From Gemmatimonadales bacterium UBA2960 (lineage in GTDB: Bacteria; Gemmatimonadota; Gemmatimonadetes; Longimicrobiales; Gaopeijiaceae), in contig DEBI01000031.1 in assembly GCA_002348465.1 (NCBI GenBank), forward strand, positions 1-40,150: 40,150 bases of DNA. Direction: 5' to 3'. Numbering within the stretch: position 1 is the first letter of the stretch; the number at the start of each line of letters is the position of its first letter. Below, one piece after another: positions 17,305 to 24,836 of this stretch. The notes beneath the pieces were generated by a model. It was not told where the DNA came from. It saw only the letters and a program-made list of their open reading frames with translations, and searched no databases. The position numbers and the translations under genes are program-made.

Positions 17305-20274
17305 ATGCCTGATTCCAGCACTAAGAAAGCTTCTGCCAAAAGTCGTCCGGCCTCCAGCGCTGTCGCCGGGACAAGACTGCGTGCTCAGGAGAGTTTGATC
17401 GTCCGTGGAGCGCGCGAACACAATCTGAAGAACATCGACGTCGAGTTGCCTAGGGATAAGTTGGTTGTAATCACTGGGTTGTCAGGATCGGGCAAGTCGT
17501 CACTTGCATTCGACACGATCTATGCTGAGGGCCAGCGTCGGTATGTAGAATCTCTTTCTGCGTACGCTCGGCAATTTCTAGGCTTAATGGAAAAGCCAGA
17601 CGTCGACGCGATCGAGGGCCTCTCGCCTGCTATATCGATAGAACAGAAAACCGTCAGTAAAAATCCACGTTCGACGGTAGGTACCGTAACAGAGATTTAC
17701 GACTATTTGCGCCTACTTTGGGCTAGGGCCGGGACTCCACACTGCCCTGACTGTGGTGAGCCAGTCATAAGGCAATCGGCTACACAGATAGTGCAACGAA
17801 TCTTTGAGATCGGAGAGGGAGTGCGAATCGAAATCCTCGCTCCCCTTATTAGGGGGCGAAAGGGTGAATTCCGCGACCTCTTCGAAAAATTACGTAAGGA
17901 AGGTTTTGTGCGTGCTCGGGTGGATGGTGAGACGTATGATCTCGCCGATCCGCCTTCACTAAATCGATATGAGAATCACGATATCGCTGTGGTGGTCGAC
18001 CGTCTGGTGGTCAAGACAGTGGATCGGGATCGCATTGCCGATTCTGTAGAGACTGCGTTGCGAGCAGGAGACGGGGTAATCGAGGTGCTTGAGCACGGGA
18101 AAGGAAGGACCAAGAAGAACCCCCAGCAGCACGTTTACAGTGAGCACTTCGCGTGTGAGGCCTGCGGTACGAGTCTAGCTCAGCTTGAGCCGCGGCAGTT
18201 CTCGTTCAATTCACCATATGGAGCGTGCGAGGAATGCGGTGGCTTGGGGACGCGGAAAGAAGTTAACCCTCAGTTGCTTACTGCTGACCCCAGCGTGACT
18301 ATCCTTGAGGGCGTAATTCTTCCATGGGGTGATCCTTCCGGGCACCTGCGCCAGTCGGTGATCTCTGGGCTAGCGGAGGCATACGAGTTCGATCCTAACA
18401 CTCCGTGGGGAGAGCTAGAAGAAGACGTTCGAAACGCGATTATCCACGGCTCCGGTGGAATGAAGATCAGGTTCCCTTACAAGTCGAAATCGGGAAGTTT
18501 CGACGGATACTATGAGGATCACTGGGAAGGTGTCCTAGCAGGTGTGGAGAGGCGTTATAGCGAGACACAGTCCGAAACGGTCCGTAATCAGCTCGATGAA
18601 TACATGTCGACACTGGAGTGCACCGCCTGCGACGGGAGCCGGCTCAGGGATGTTTCGCGAGCGGTTACGATTGCAGGTCAATCTCTAGGCGATATCGTCG
18701 ACTTTTCGATAGGAGAGGCAGTAACCTTCTTCGCGTCTATTCCTGTTGAGGGTAAGAGTGAGTCCACAAGCAGGAAAAAGATCGTCGATAGGACACTTCC
18801 GCTGTCGAGTGAAATCGCGGGTCCCATTCTTAAGGAGGTTTCTGAGAGACTGCGGTTCCTCAGTGACGTCGGTCTGGATTACCTGACTCTGGGCCGTTCT
18901 GCGGGAACCCTCTCAGGAGGAGAAGCACAAAGGATTCGCCTCGCTACACAGATTGGAAGTCGGCTCGTCGGAGTCCTGTACATTTTGGATGAGCCATCCA
19001 TCGGTCTTCATCAGAGAGACAACTCTCGACTTCTTGGGACTCTGAGGAGGCTTCGTGATTTGGGGAACACAGTAGTAGTGGTGGAACACGATGAGGACAC
19101 GATTCGTCTAGCGGATCACATCGTAGATTTGGGTCCGGGGGCGGGCCGACACGGTGGCGAGATTGTAGCCGAGGGCGGCCTCAATGAGGTGCTGACCGCA
19201 GAGAAGTCTCTGACCGGGGCTTACCTGCGCGGTGAGAAAGAAATTCCACTTCCCGAGACACGTCGAGCTTTCGACCCGAATCGGGTAGTGACAGTCCGGG
19301 GAGCGTGCGGGCATAATCTAAAGAACGTCGACGTTGAATTTCCTCTGGGGACTTTCCTCTGCGTTACGGGCGTAAGTGGGTCGGGAAAATCGACCCTGGT
19401 GAATAGTACGCTCTATCATGCGCTCGCTAGGCACTTTTACCGAAGTAAGGTAGTGGCCGAGCGACATGACATGATCGATGGTGTGGAGCTAATTGATAAG
19501 GTGATTGATGTTGATCAATCTCCGATCGGTCGCACCCCTCGATCGAATCCAGCAACCTACACAGGGCTTTTTACCCCGATAAGAGATCTCTTTGCCAATC
19601 TCCCCGAATCACAAATGCGCGGATACGGTCCGGGACGTTTTTCCTTCAACGTAAAGGGAGGGCGTTGCGAGGCTTGCCAAGGCGATGGGTTGGTGAAGAT
19701 CGAGATGCACTTTCTCCCCGACGTGTACGTACCGTGTGATGTCTGTCGCGGGCGACGCTACAATCGCGAGACCTTAGATGTTTACTACAAGGGAAAGAAC
19801 ATCGCAGATGTGCTTGATATGGCAGTTGAGGATGCGCTCGGATTTTTCGACGCAGTCCCTCGTATCAAGCAAAAGCTCGAGACATTGAATGACGTGGGTC
19901 TTGGTTATATTCACCTTGGCCAGTCGGCTACCACGCTTTCGGGGGGAGAGGCTCAGCGAGTCAAGCTTGCAACGGAGCTTTCCAAGAGGTCCACGGGCAA
20001 TACACTTTACATTCTCGATGAGCCTACCACCGGTCTCCATTTCGAGGACGTGCGGGTGCTTCTAGAGGTTCTGCATCGCTTGGTCGACCGAGGGAATACT
20101 GTCATCGTTATCGAGCATAACCTCCAAGTGGTGAAGACTGCAGACTGGGTCATTGATCTCGGTCCTGAAGGCGGCGGCGGTGGAGGCCGAGTTGTAGCGG
20201 AAGGGACTCCGGAAGTGATCGCGTCCGATCCCAAATCTTATACCGGACAACATTTAGCTCCCTTACTAGGGTGA
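17305..20274 (+). CDS. uvrA: Excinuclease ABC subunit A
   Basis: Damage-recognition ATPase of nucleotide excision repair. Two ABC ATPase halves are present: Walker A GLSGSGKSSLAFDT near residue 58 and GVSGSGKSTLVNST in the second half, with signatures LSGGEAQRIRLATQIGS and LSGGEAQRVKLATELSK and Walker B ILDEPSIGLHQRD and ILDEPTTGLHFED. Zinc modules are visible as CPDCGEPV, CEACGTSL with CEECGGLG, and CEACQGDG with CDVCRGRR. The sequence LSAYARQFLGLMEKPDVDAIEGLSPAISIEQK is split here as LSAYARQFLG and GLSPAISIEQK. It has 989 residues; a Ser/Ala-rich tail of about 25 residues at the N-terminus (PDSSTKKASAKSRP) is unusual but harmless. Probably its own transcription unit. Confidence 0.98.
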   Translation: MPDSSTKKASAKSRPASSAVAGTRLRAQESLIVRGAREHNLKNIDVELPRDKLVVITGLSGSGKSSLAFDTIYAEGQRRYVESLSAYARQFLGLMEKPDVDAIEGLSPAISIEQKTVSKNPRSTVGTVTEIYDYLRLLWARAGTPHCPDCGEPVIRQSATQIVQRIFEIGEGVRIEILAPLIRGRKGEFRDLFEKLRKEGFVRARVDGETYDLADPPSLNRYENHDIAVVVDRLVVKTVDRDRIADSVETALRAGDGVIEVLEHGKGRTKKNPQQHVYSEHFACEACGTSLAQLEPRQFSFNSPYGACEECGGLGTRKEVNPQLLTADPSVTILEGVILPWGDPSGHLRQSVISGLAEAYEFDPNTPWGELEEDVRNAIIHGSGGMKIRFPYKSKSGSFDGYYEDHWEGVLAGVERRYSETQSETVRNQLDEYMSTLECTACDGSRLRDVSRAVTIAGQSLGDIVDFSIGEAVTFFASIPVEGKSESTSRKKIVDRTLPLSSEIAGPILKEVSERLRFLSDVGLDYLTLGRSAGTLSGGEAQRIRLATQIGSRLVGVLYILDEPSIGLHQRDNSRLLGTLRRLRDLGNTVVVVEHDEDTIRLADHIVDLGPGAGRHGGEIVAEGGLNEVLTAEKSLTGAYLRGEKEIPLPETRRAFDPNRVVTVRGACGHNLKNVDVEFPLGTFLCVTGVSGSGKSTLVNSTLYHALARHFYRSKVVAERHDMIDGVELIDKVIDVDQSPIGRTPRSNPATYTGLFTPIRDLFANLPESQMRGYGPGRFSFNVKGGRCEACQGDGLVKIEMHFLPDVYVPCDVCRGRRYNRETLDVYYKGKNIADVLDMAVEDALGFFDAVPRIKQKLETLNDVGLGYIHLGQSATTLSGGEAQRVKLATELSKRSTGNTLYILDEPTTGLHFEDVRVLLEVLHRLVDRGNTVIVIEHNLQVVKTADWVIDLGPEGGGGGGRVVAEGTPEVIASDPKSYTGQHLAPLLG

Positions 20275-20282
20275 TTCTGCGG

Positions 20283-20314
20283 TTGAGCGGGGTAGGTAAT
20301 TTGCTGAGTAGAAT
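20283..20314 (+). promoter_or_regulatory. Possible promoter of pspA
   Basis: TTGAGC at 20283-20288 and TAGAAT at 20309-20314, the same two hexamers as in front of uvrA, but 20 bases apart, which is longer than ideal. No sigma-54 site (TGGCAC-N5-TTGCA) such as controls pspA in enterobacteria was seen in the gap. Weak evidence. Confidence 0.3.
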
Positions 20315-20331
20315 GGCGTGCTTACCTTTGT

Positions 20332-20357
20332 AGCCTGCGGAATCGATTTCGCAGGCT
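20332..20357 (+). terminator. Strong hairpin between uvrA and pspA
   Basis: AGCCTGCG (20332-20339) pairs with CGCAGGCT (20350-20357); a G-T wobble and two A-T pairs extend the stem to a TCGA tetraloop. No T-run follows, so it is not a standard Rho-independent terminator. It may end uvrA transcripts with help from Rho, or lie in the pspA 5' leader if the upstream promoter is real. Confidence 0.5.
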
Positions 20358-20417
20358 GCAGAGTGAAGTATGGAGCAGATCTGTACCCTGGCAGTTAAGG
20401 GGCAATAGGGCTAAAAA

Positions 20418-21278
20418 ATGGGCATTTTCAAAAAGATTTCAGCGGTCATTAAGTCCAACATCAACGACTTAATCTCTAGGGCAGAAAAGCCAGAGAAGAT
20501 GCTGAACCAGATCATTCTGGATATGAGGGACCAACTCGCAAACGCAAAGCGCGAAGTTGCAGTGGCTATCGCTGATGAGAGAAGGCTCAAGGCGCAGATC
20601 GAACAGGAACTAATCAAGCAGCGTGATTGGCAACACAGGGCGATGCTAGCGGTCAAAGAAGACCGTGACGACCTGGCTAAACAGGCCTTGCTCCGTCAAA
20701 GAGAGTATGCCGAGCGAGCCGGTGCTCTCCAGAAAGAATGGGAAGCGCAGGAGTCGGAAACCGAGAAGCTGAAGAGCTCATTGCGTCATCTGAATGACAA
20801 GATCGAAGAGGCTAAACAGAAGAGGAATCTTCTGATCTCCAAGCAAAAGCGAATCCAAGCGCAGCGCAGGATTAACGAGACAATGTCGGACTTGTCGGAC
20901 ACTTCTGCTTTTGAGGCCTTCAACAGAATGGCCGACAAAGTCGAAGAGGAGGAGCGTAGAAGTGTGGCTCAGGCTGAGGTGAATGCAGAACTGGGAGGAG
21001 ATGCGCTCGAATCTGAGTTCCTCCGGCTCGAGGAGGGGCCTGTCGGGGTGGGTCTTGAAGACCAGTTGCTGGCGCTTAAGGTAGAAATGGGGCTGATTGA
21101 AGCACCGGCTGCTCAAGAGCCGAAACAGTTAGAAGCTGGCGAAGCGGAGTTGAATGTCTCTGAGGCTGAGCAGAACGAACTAGACCACAGCGAAGTGTCA
21201 GCAGTTGAGGATGAAGCGATTCCTGAGGCTGAACTGCTTTCCGAGTTCGACAAGCTAGAGAAGTCGACGGAAGACTGA
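20418..21278 (+). CDS. pspA: PspA/IM30-family membrane stress protein
   Basis: 286 residues. The first 220 are almost entirely charged alpha-helix: MGIFKKISAVIKSNINDLISRAEKPEKML is the family start (given here as MGIFKKISAV and SRAEKPEKML), with an amphipathic membrane-binding helix, then a long coiled coil with AKREVAVAIADERRLK and ALLRQREYAERAGAL. PspA/Vipp1 proteins form ESCRT-III-like assemblies that protect or remodel the cytoplasmic membrane. After about residue 225 there is an acidic, low-complexity tail rich in Glu and Ala that E. coli PspA lacks. AAGGGG and AGGG lie upstream of the ATG. No pspB, pspC or pspF is nearby. Confidence 0.93.
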   Translation: MGIFKKISAVIKSNINDLISRAEKPEKMLNQIILDMRDQLANAKREVAVAIADERRLKAQIEQELIKQRDWQHRAMLAVKEDRDDLAKQALLRQREYAERAGALQKEWEAQESETEKLKSSLRHLNDKIEEAKQKRNLLISKQKRIQAQRRINETMSDLSDTSAFEAFNRMADKVEEEERRSVAQAEVNAELGGDALESEFLRLEEGPVGVGLEDQLLALKVEMGLIEAPAAQEPKQLEAGEAELNVSEAEQNELDHSEVSAVEDEAIPEAELLSEFDKLEKSTED

Positions 21279-21288
21279 GCCAACTGAG

Positions 21289-21308
21289 GCGTCATACCCC
21301 CGGGACGC
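21289..21308 (+). terminator. Weak hairpin after pspA, possible terminator
   Basis: GCGTC (21289-21293) and GACGC (21304-21308) flank a C/G-rich ten-base loop, followed by TTTGTC. The stem is short and the T-run poor, so this is only a possible terminator just downstream of the pspA stop. Confidence 0.25.
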
Positions 21309-21418
21309 TTTGTCACCATCGTGCTGTTGGCGTTCTGGGATATCTATTTTCGAGTTGATGGTATCTTGAAGTCGAGGTAGCGAATAGATCTGTGAGACTA
21401 ACCATGCTTTTTCTTCAC

Positions 21419-21424
21419 TATACT
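21419..21424 (+). promoter_or_regulatory. Possible -10 element of the aminotransferase gene
   Basis: TATACT lies 23 bases before the ATG at 21448 and matches the -10 consensus at five of six positions. No convincing -35 hexamer sits 16-18 bases upstream. It is the best promoter-like site in the 169-base gap after pspA. Confidence 0.25.
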
Positions 21425-21447
21425 GACCCGATCCGAGTTGAGTTTTG

Positions 21448-22323
21448 ATGAGCATCGTGTTTCTGAATGGCGAGTACATGCCTAAGGACGAGGCTAAGAT
21501 TTCCCCTGACGACCGCGGCTTTCTTTTGGGGGACGGTCTTTACGAAGTGACTCCCTTTTATCAGGGAGTGCCATTCGGCCTAGAGGCCCACCTGCGGCGA
21601 CTGATGCGAGGTTTGTGCTGGCTCCGAATTGACTATGACGTATCGGGGATAGAAGCGATGCATCGCGAACTTATCTCGCGAAATAGTCTGACATCGTCCG
21701 ACCGATCGATGGTCTACATGCAAATCACACGCGGGGCCGCTCCTCGGACGCATTACTTTCCCGAAGGTGAAGTCAAGCCGACTATCTATTCATATGCGAA
21801 GGAATGGAGCCGTCCTCTGGACGAGGTGTGGAATAGGGGTTTTACAGCTAAAACCGTACCAGATCGCCGTTGGAGTAGAGTTGACATCAAGACGGTTTGC
21901 CTGCTGCCAAACGCCCTCGCTTTCCAAGCTGCAAAGGATGAGGGTGCCGATGACGCGATTCTCGTGCGAGACGGTGTAGCGATCGAAGGGGCTCATCAGA
22001 ATTTCTGGGGCGTTTTTGGAGACACAGTGGTTACCCATCCAATCACGGGTCATATCCTTCCGGGGATAACGCGGGGTATAGTTCTAGAGGAAGCTCGCGA
22101 AGCCGGAATGAAAGTAGAGGAGCGCCCGATACAGGTAGAGGAATTGGGGTTCGCTGATGAGTTGTTTTTCACGGGAACGACTGGCGAGGTGCGTCCGATT
22201 AGGGAGGTTGATGGTGTGAAAGTCGGTAAGGGTGGCGTTGGTGACGTAACTAAGACGCTCTCCGATCTGTTCTTGGCGCGTGTAGAGAAAGTGAAGGCTT
22301 CGGAGCATACGGGGGCATCCTGA
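21448..22323 (+). CDS. dat: D-amino-acid (D-alanine) aminotransferase
   Basis: A PLP fold-type IV transaminase, 291 aa from ATG 21448. An in-frame TTG one codon earlier is less likely. Signatures are DDRGFLLGDGLYEV near residue 23, QITRGAAPRTHYFPEG, the catalytic Lys in RVDIKTVCLLPN, and EGAHQNFWGV, where branched-chain and D-amino-acid members have EGxxxN. FTGTTGEVRPI is the second PLP phosphate loop. ITRGxxxRxH is characteristic of D-alanine aminotransferase, which makes D-glutamate from D-alanine and 2-oxoglutarate for peptidoglycan. A branched-chain or aminodeoxychorismate lyase role is less likely. It is followed by a secreted asparaginase whose probable CTG start overlaps its stop. Confidence 0.85.
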   Translation: MSIVFLNGEYMPKDEAKISPDDRGFLLGDGLYEVTPFYQGVPFGLEAHLRRLMRGLCWLRIDYDVSGIEAMHRELISRNSLTSSDRSMVYMQITRGAAPRTHYFPEGEVKPTIYSYAKEWSRPLDEVWNRGFTAKTVPDRRWSRVDIKTVCLLPNALAFQAAKDEGADDAILVRDGVAIEGAHQNFWGVFGDTVVTHPITGHILPGITRGIVLEEAREAGMKVEERPIQVEELGFADELFFTGTTGEVRPIREVDGVKVGKGGVGDVTKTLSDLFLARVEKVKASEHTGAS

Positions 22324-23396
22324 AACCTGAACCCAGCCTGCAGGCAATCAAGAGTTCAGTAATCGGATTTGGACGCCTAACAGCATATGCATTGGCGTTG
22401 GCATCCATATGTGCACCAGTCTCGGGGCAGGACCTTCCTCGCATTCTTGTCATAGCGACGGGTGGAACGATAGCGGGGCAAGAACAAGGTGGCCAACTGA
22501 CTGGAGCGCAGCTTGTTGAGGCGGTCCCTGGCTTAGCGGACTTAGCTCTAATTGAGGTTGAGGAATTTAGTAGAGTTGGTTCTTCCGCGATCGGACCAGG
22601 ACATTGGATTCGTCTGTCGAGAAGAGTTAATAGGGTGTTTGAATCCGATCCAAGCTTAGCTGGGGTGATTGTGACCCACGGCACCGACACGATGGAGGAA
22701 ACCGCGTATTTCCTCCATTTGACCATCGAGGAGACACGTCCAGTGGTCATGGTGGGGTCTATGCGCAATTCGACTGCTGTTTCTGCGGATGGGCCAGCCA
22801 ACCTACTGGCGGCCGCTAGGGTGATTGGTCACCCAGAGGTCAAGGCACAGGGTGTCCTTGTGGTTCTCAATGATGAGATTCATTCCGCACGAGATGTGAG
22901 GAAGACGGACAACAACAGGGTGGACACGTTCGTTTCTAGGGAGTTTGGGATGCTCGGGGTGGTAGACGTGGATAATGTAGTTTTTCGAAGAAAGGTCACG
23001 ACTCGTCACACATCTGTGTCAGAGGTACACCTGCTTCCTGAAACCACCGAGTTACCCGATGTGCCACTCGTCGCTGACTTTGCAGGAAACGATGCAAGCC
23101 TGCTGAAGGCAGCCTACGAGAGCGGGGCTGATGCAATTGTGGTTCAGGCTTTTGCTGGGGGTCGAGCCAGCCCTGCTGTTAGGGAAGCATACGAGGAGAT
23201 AGTCGCGTCAGGGGTCCCAGTCGTCCTGGCGTCTCGAGTCCCTGAAGGTCGAGTAATGAGCGACCCGCAGGGCACAAACGACGGGTTGGTGTACTCCGGT
23301 GACTTGCCTCCTCACAAGGCCCGGGTTCTGGTTATGCTCGCCCTTCAACGCCCCTCTTCTACGGCCCGCCTCCAGCGGCTGATGGACACACACTAG
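22320..23396 (+). CDS. ansB: Secreted L-asparaginase (type II-like), probable CTG start
   Basis: Hydrolyses asparagine (often glutamine too) to aspartate and ammonia. Both catalytic motifs are present: ILVIATGGTIAG with the nucleophilic Thr, and VIVTHGTDTMEETAYFL with the Thr-Asp of the second site. MVGSMRNSTAVSADGPANLL and the later Lys of RKTDNNRVDTF are also family features. The nearest conventional start, TTG 22392, gives a truncated signal with no basic residue. The frame is open upstream to CTG 22320, which overlaps the dat stop (CTGA). This yields a proper signal peptide: basic residues K2, K11 and R19, a hydrophobic core LTAYALALASI, then APVSGQ. GGGGG at 22311-22315 is four bases upstream. 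Periplasmic location is inferred. Confidence 0.88.
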   Translation: MKPEPSLQAIKSSVIGFGRLTAYALALASICAPVSGQDLPRILVIATGGTIAGQEQGGQLTGAQLVEAVPGLADLALIEVEEFSRVGSSAIGPGHWIRLSRRVNRVFESDPSLAGVIVTHGTDTMEETAYFLHLTIEETRPVVMVGSMRNSTAVSADGPANLLAAARVIGHPEVKAQGVLVVLNDEIHSARDVRKTDNNRVDTFVSREFGMLGVVDVDNVVFRRKVTTRHTSVSEVHLLPETTELPDVPLVADFAGNDASLLKAAYESGADAIVVQAFAGGRASPAVREAYEEIVASGVPVVLASRVPEGRVMSDPQGTNDGLVYSGDLPPHKARVLVMLALQRPSSTARLQRLMDTH

Positions 23397-23447
23397 GTCT
23401 GAATTCGGGCCTGGATAGGTGAATGTGTCCCGCTTCGCTCTTGCGTC

Positions 23448-24767
23448 TCAGTATAGAAGGTATGGGGCTCTTCTCGACTCGAATTCACGTATGCCTATAT
23501 CCCAGCCTGACACTAATTCGTCATAGGCAACATTTGCCGCGATTCCCAGCCTCAGCCCGTCGGTCCCCGCTAAGCGATCGAAGTGGGCTTCATACCACGA
23601 CCAATTTTCTTGTGATACGCGATAAGTCTCGATCAACATCGCAACGCCCGCCCGAGACGCATCGTAGTCTGTACTAAGTGCGATCAGTTGCACCCCTTCC
23701 ACGCTGACCCCTTCAAATTTTCGGTCACCTGCATTTCGTGGTGTGAATGTTACTGGTTCGAAACGAACGCCATCAATCTCATACTCATTTAGGGCTTCAG
23801 CGAGTTCTCGGCCGTCTAACCATGGCGCGCCAATCCACTGAAAGGCTTTTTCTGTACCTCTTCCCACTGATATGGGCGTGCCCTCGAAGAGGCATGTTCC
23901 AGGGTATGCGAGAGCGCTCGCAACATCAGGCATGTTAGGTGAAGGAGCGACCCACGGAAGGTTGGTGTTGTCGAATGTCATGTCTCGCGTCCAGCCTTCG
24001 ATGGGGACAACGGTAAGGTCAACGGAGATTCCGAAGTCTCCTACATACATACGCGCCAATTCACCGGGCGTCATACCGTGCCGCATAGGAACTTCGTACA
24101 TGCCCACAAACGTTTTGTAGGAGGGATTTAAGGTATTGCCCTGGACCACATCACCCCGGATCGGATTGGGTCGGTCGAGCACCAGAAACGGGATGTTATG
24201 CTCACCAGCGGCTTCCATGGCGAGTGCCATAGTCGACACGTATGTGTAGTATCGCGCGCCCACATCCTGCATGTCGAAGACGAGAACGTCGACGCCTTTC
24301 AGCATATCTGAGGTAGGTTTGCGTGTGTCGCCGTATAGGGAGTGGATCACTACTCCAGTGCGCTCGTCCACACCACCCTCAATCGCCGCTCCGGCTCGCT
24401 CCTCCCCCCGGATACCATGCTCTGGGGCATAGAGGGCGGCCAAGGTGATCTCTGGGTGATCTGCTAGGATGTCGATATCCGACCGACCGCTCCGGTCAAT
24501 GCCTGTGTGATTCGTTACGAGACCCACTCTTTTCCCCGAAACTAGGTGCAAGCTATCAGAAATGAGGACTTCTACACCTGGCCTAACGAGTTTTTTAGTC
24601 GAGTTAGCCTCATCTGTTTTCGAGAAGTCTTGGCCACCGCCGCACGCTGCTGAAGAGAAAACCAAGAGAAGGCAGAGTATCTGCGATTGTCGGCTTATGG
24701 CGTTCCAGATAGTTTGCGCGCTTGGTGAGTTGTGGGGCGCGATGCGCCAATCGATGGTTCTTAACAT
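23448..24767 (-). CDS. namZ: NamZ-type exo-beta-N-acetylmuramidase (DUF1343), lipoprotein
   Basis: Members of this family (GH171; YbbC of Bacillus subtilis) remove MurNAc from the non-reducing end of peptidoglycan chains. Family blocks are GLVTNHTG (residues 82-89), APEHGIRGEE near 114-122 with the candidate acidic residue, VFDMQDVGARYYTYVSTM, LDRPNPI, LPWVAPSPNMP, and PGTCLFEGTPISVGRGTEKAF. The usual EGTN-S-GRGT block has Pro for Asn. ATG 24767 gives a lipobox SSAAC with Cys at residue 42, preceded by the hydrophobic LCLLLVF. An upstream ATG at 24827 is possible but would leave only nine bases to the divergent gene. Likely anchored in the periplasm or on the surface. It diverges from two GH3 genes, the arrangement expected for wall salvage. 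Confidence 0.92.
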   Translation of the reverse strand: MLRTIDWRIAPHNSPSAQTIWNAISRQSQILCLLLVFSSAACGGGQDFSKTDEANSTKKLVRPGVEVLISDSLHLVSGKRVGLVTNHTGIDRSGRSDIDILADHPEITLAALYAPEHGIRGEERAGAAIEGGVDERTGVVIHSLYGDTRKPTSDMLKGVDVLVFDMQDVGARYYTYVSTMALAMEAAGEHNIPFLVLDRPNPIRGDVVQGNTLNPSYKTFVGMYEVPMRHGMTPGELARMYVGDFGISVDLTVVPIEGWTRDMTFDNTNLPWVAPSPNMPDVASALAYPGTCLFEGTPISVGRGTEKAFQWIGAPWLDGRELAEALNEYEIDGVRFEPVTFTPRNAGDRKFEGVSVEGVQLIALSTDYDASRAGVAMLIETYRVSQENWSWYEAHFDRLAGTDGLRLGIAANVAYDELVSGWDIGIREFESRRAPYLLY

Positions 24768-24836
24768 ACAGCAAGCTTCGGCGACACATTCCGCTGCGTC
24801 AACGCGTGCGTATGCGATCGGGCACATAAGGACGGC
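24768..24836. promoter_or_regulatory. Divergent intergenic region of the wall-salvage cluster
   Basis: Sixty-nine bases separate the namZ ATG (minus) from the first GH3 ATG (plus), so both promoters must lie here or in the flanking coding ends. A minus-strand TTGACG occurs near 24795 but has no -10 at proper distance. No clear operator palindrome was seen. Shared control of the two directions is inferred from geometry only. Confidence 0.45.

Noticed and set aside
20437..21278. sigma-54 promoter and PspF-type control for pspA
   Set aside because: No GG-N10-GC pair of the right form was seen upstream, and no pspF gene is nearby.
22250..22801. 183-codon minus-strand open frame across the dat/asparaginase junction
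   Set aside because: Antisense to two confident genes; Ser/Pro/Arg-rich shadow sequence without motifs.
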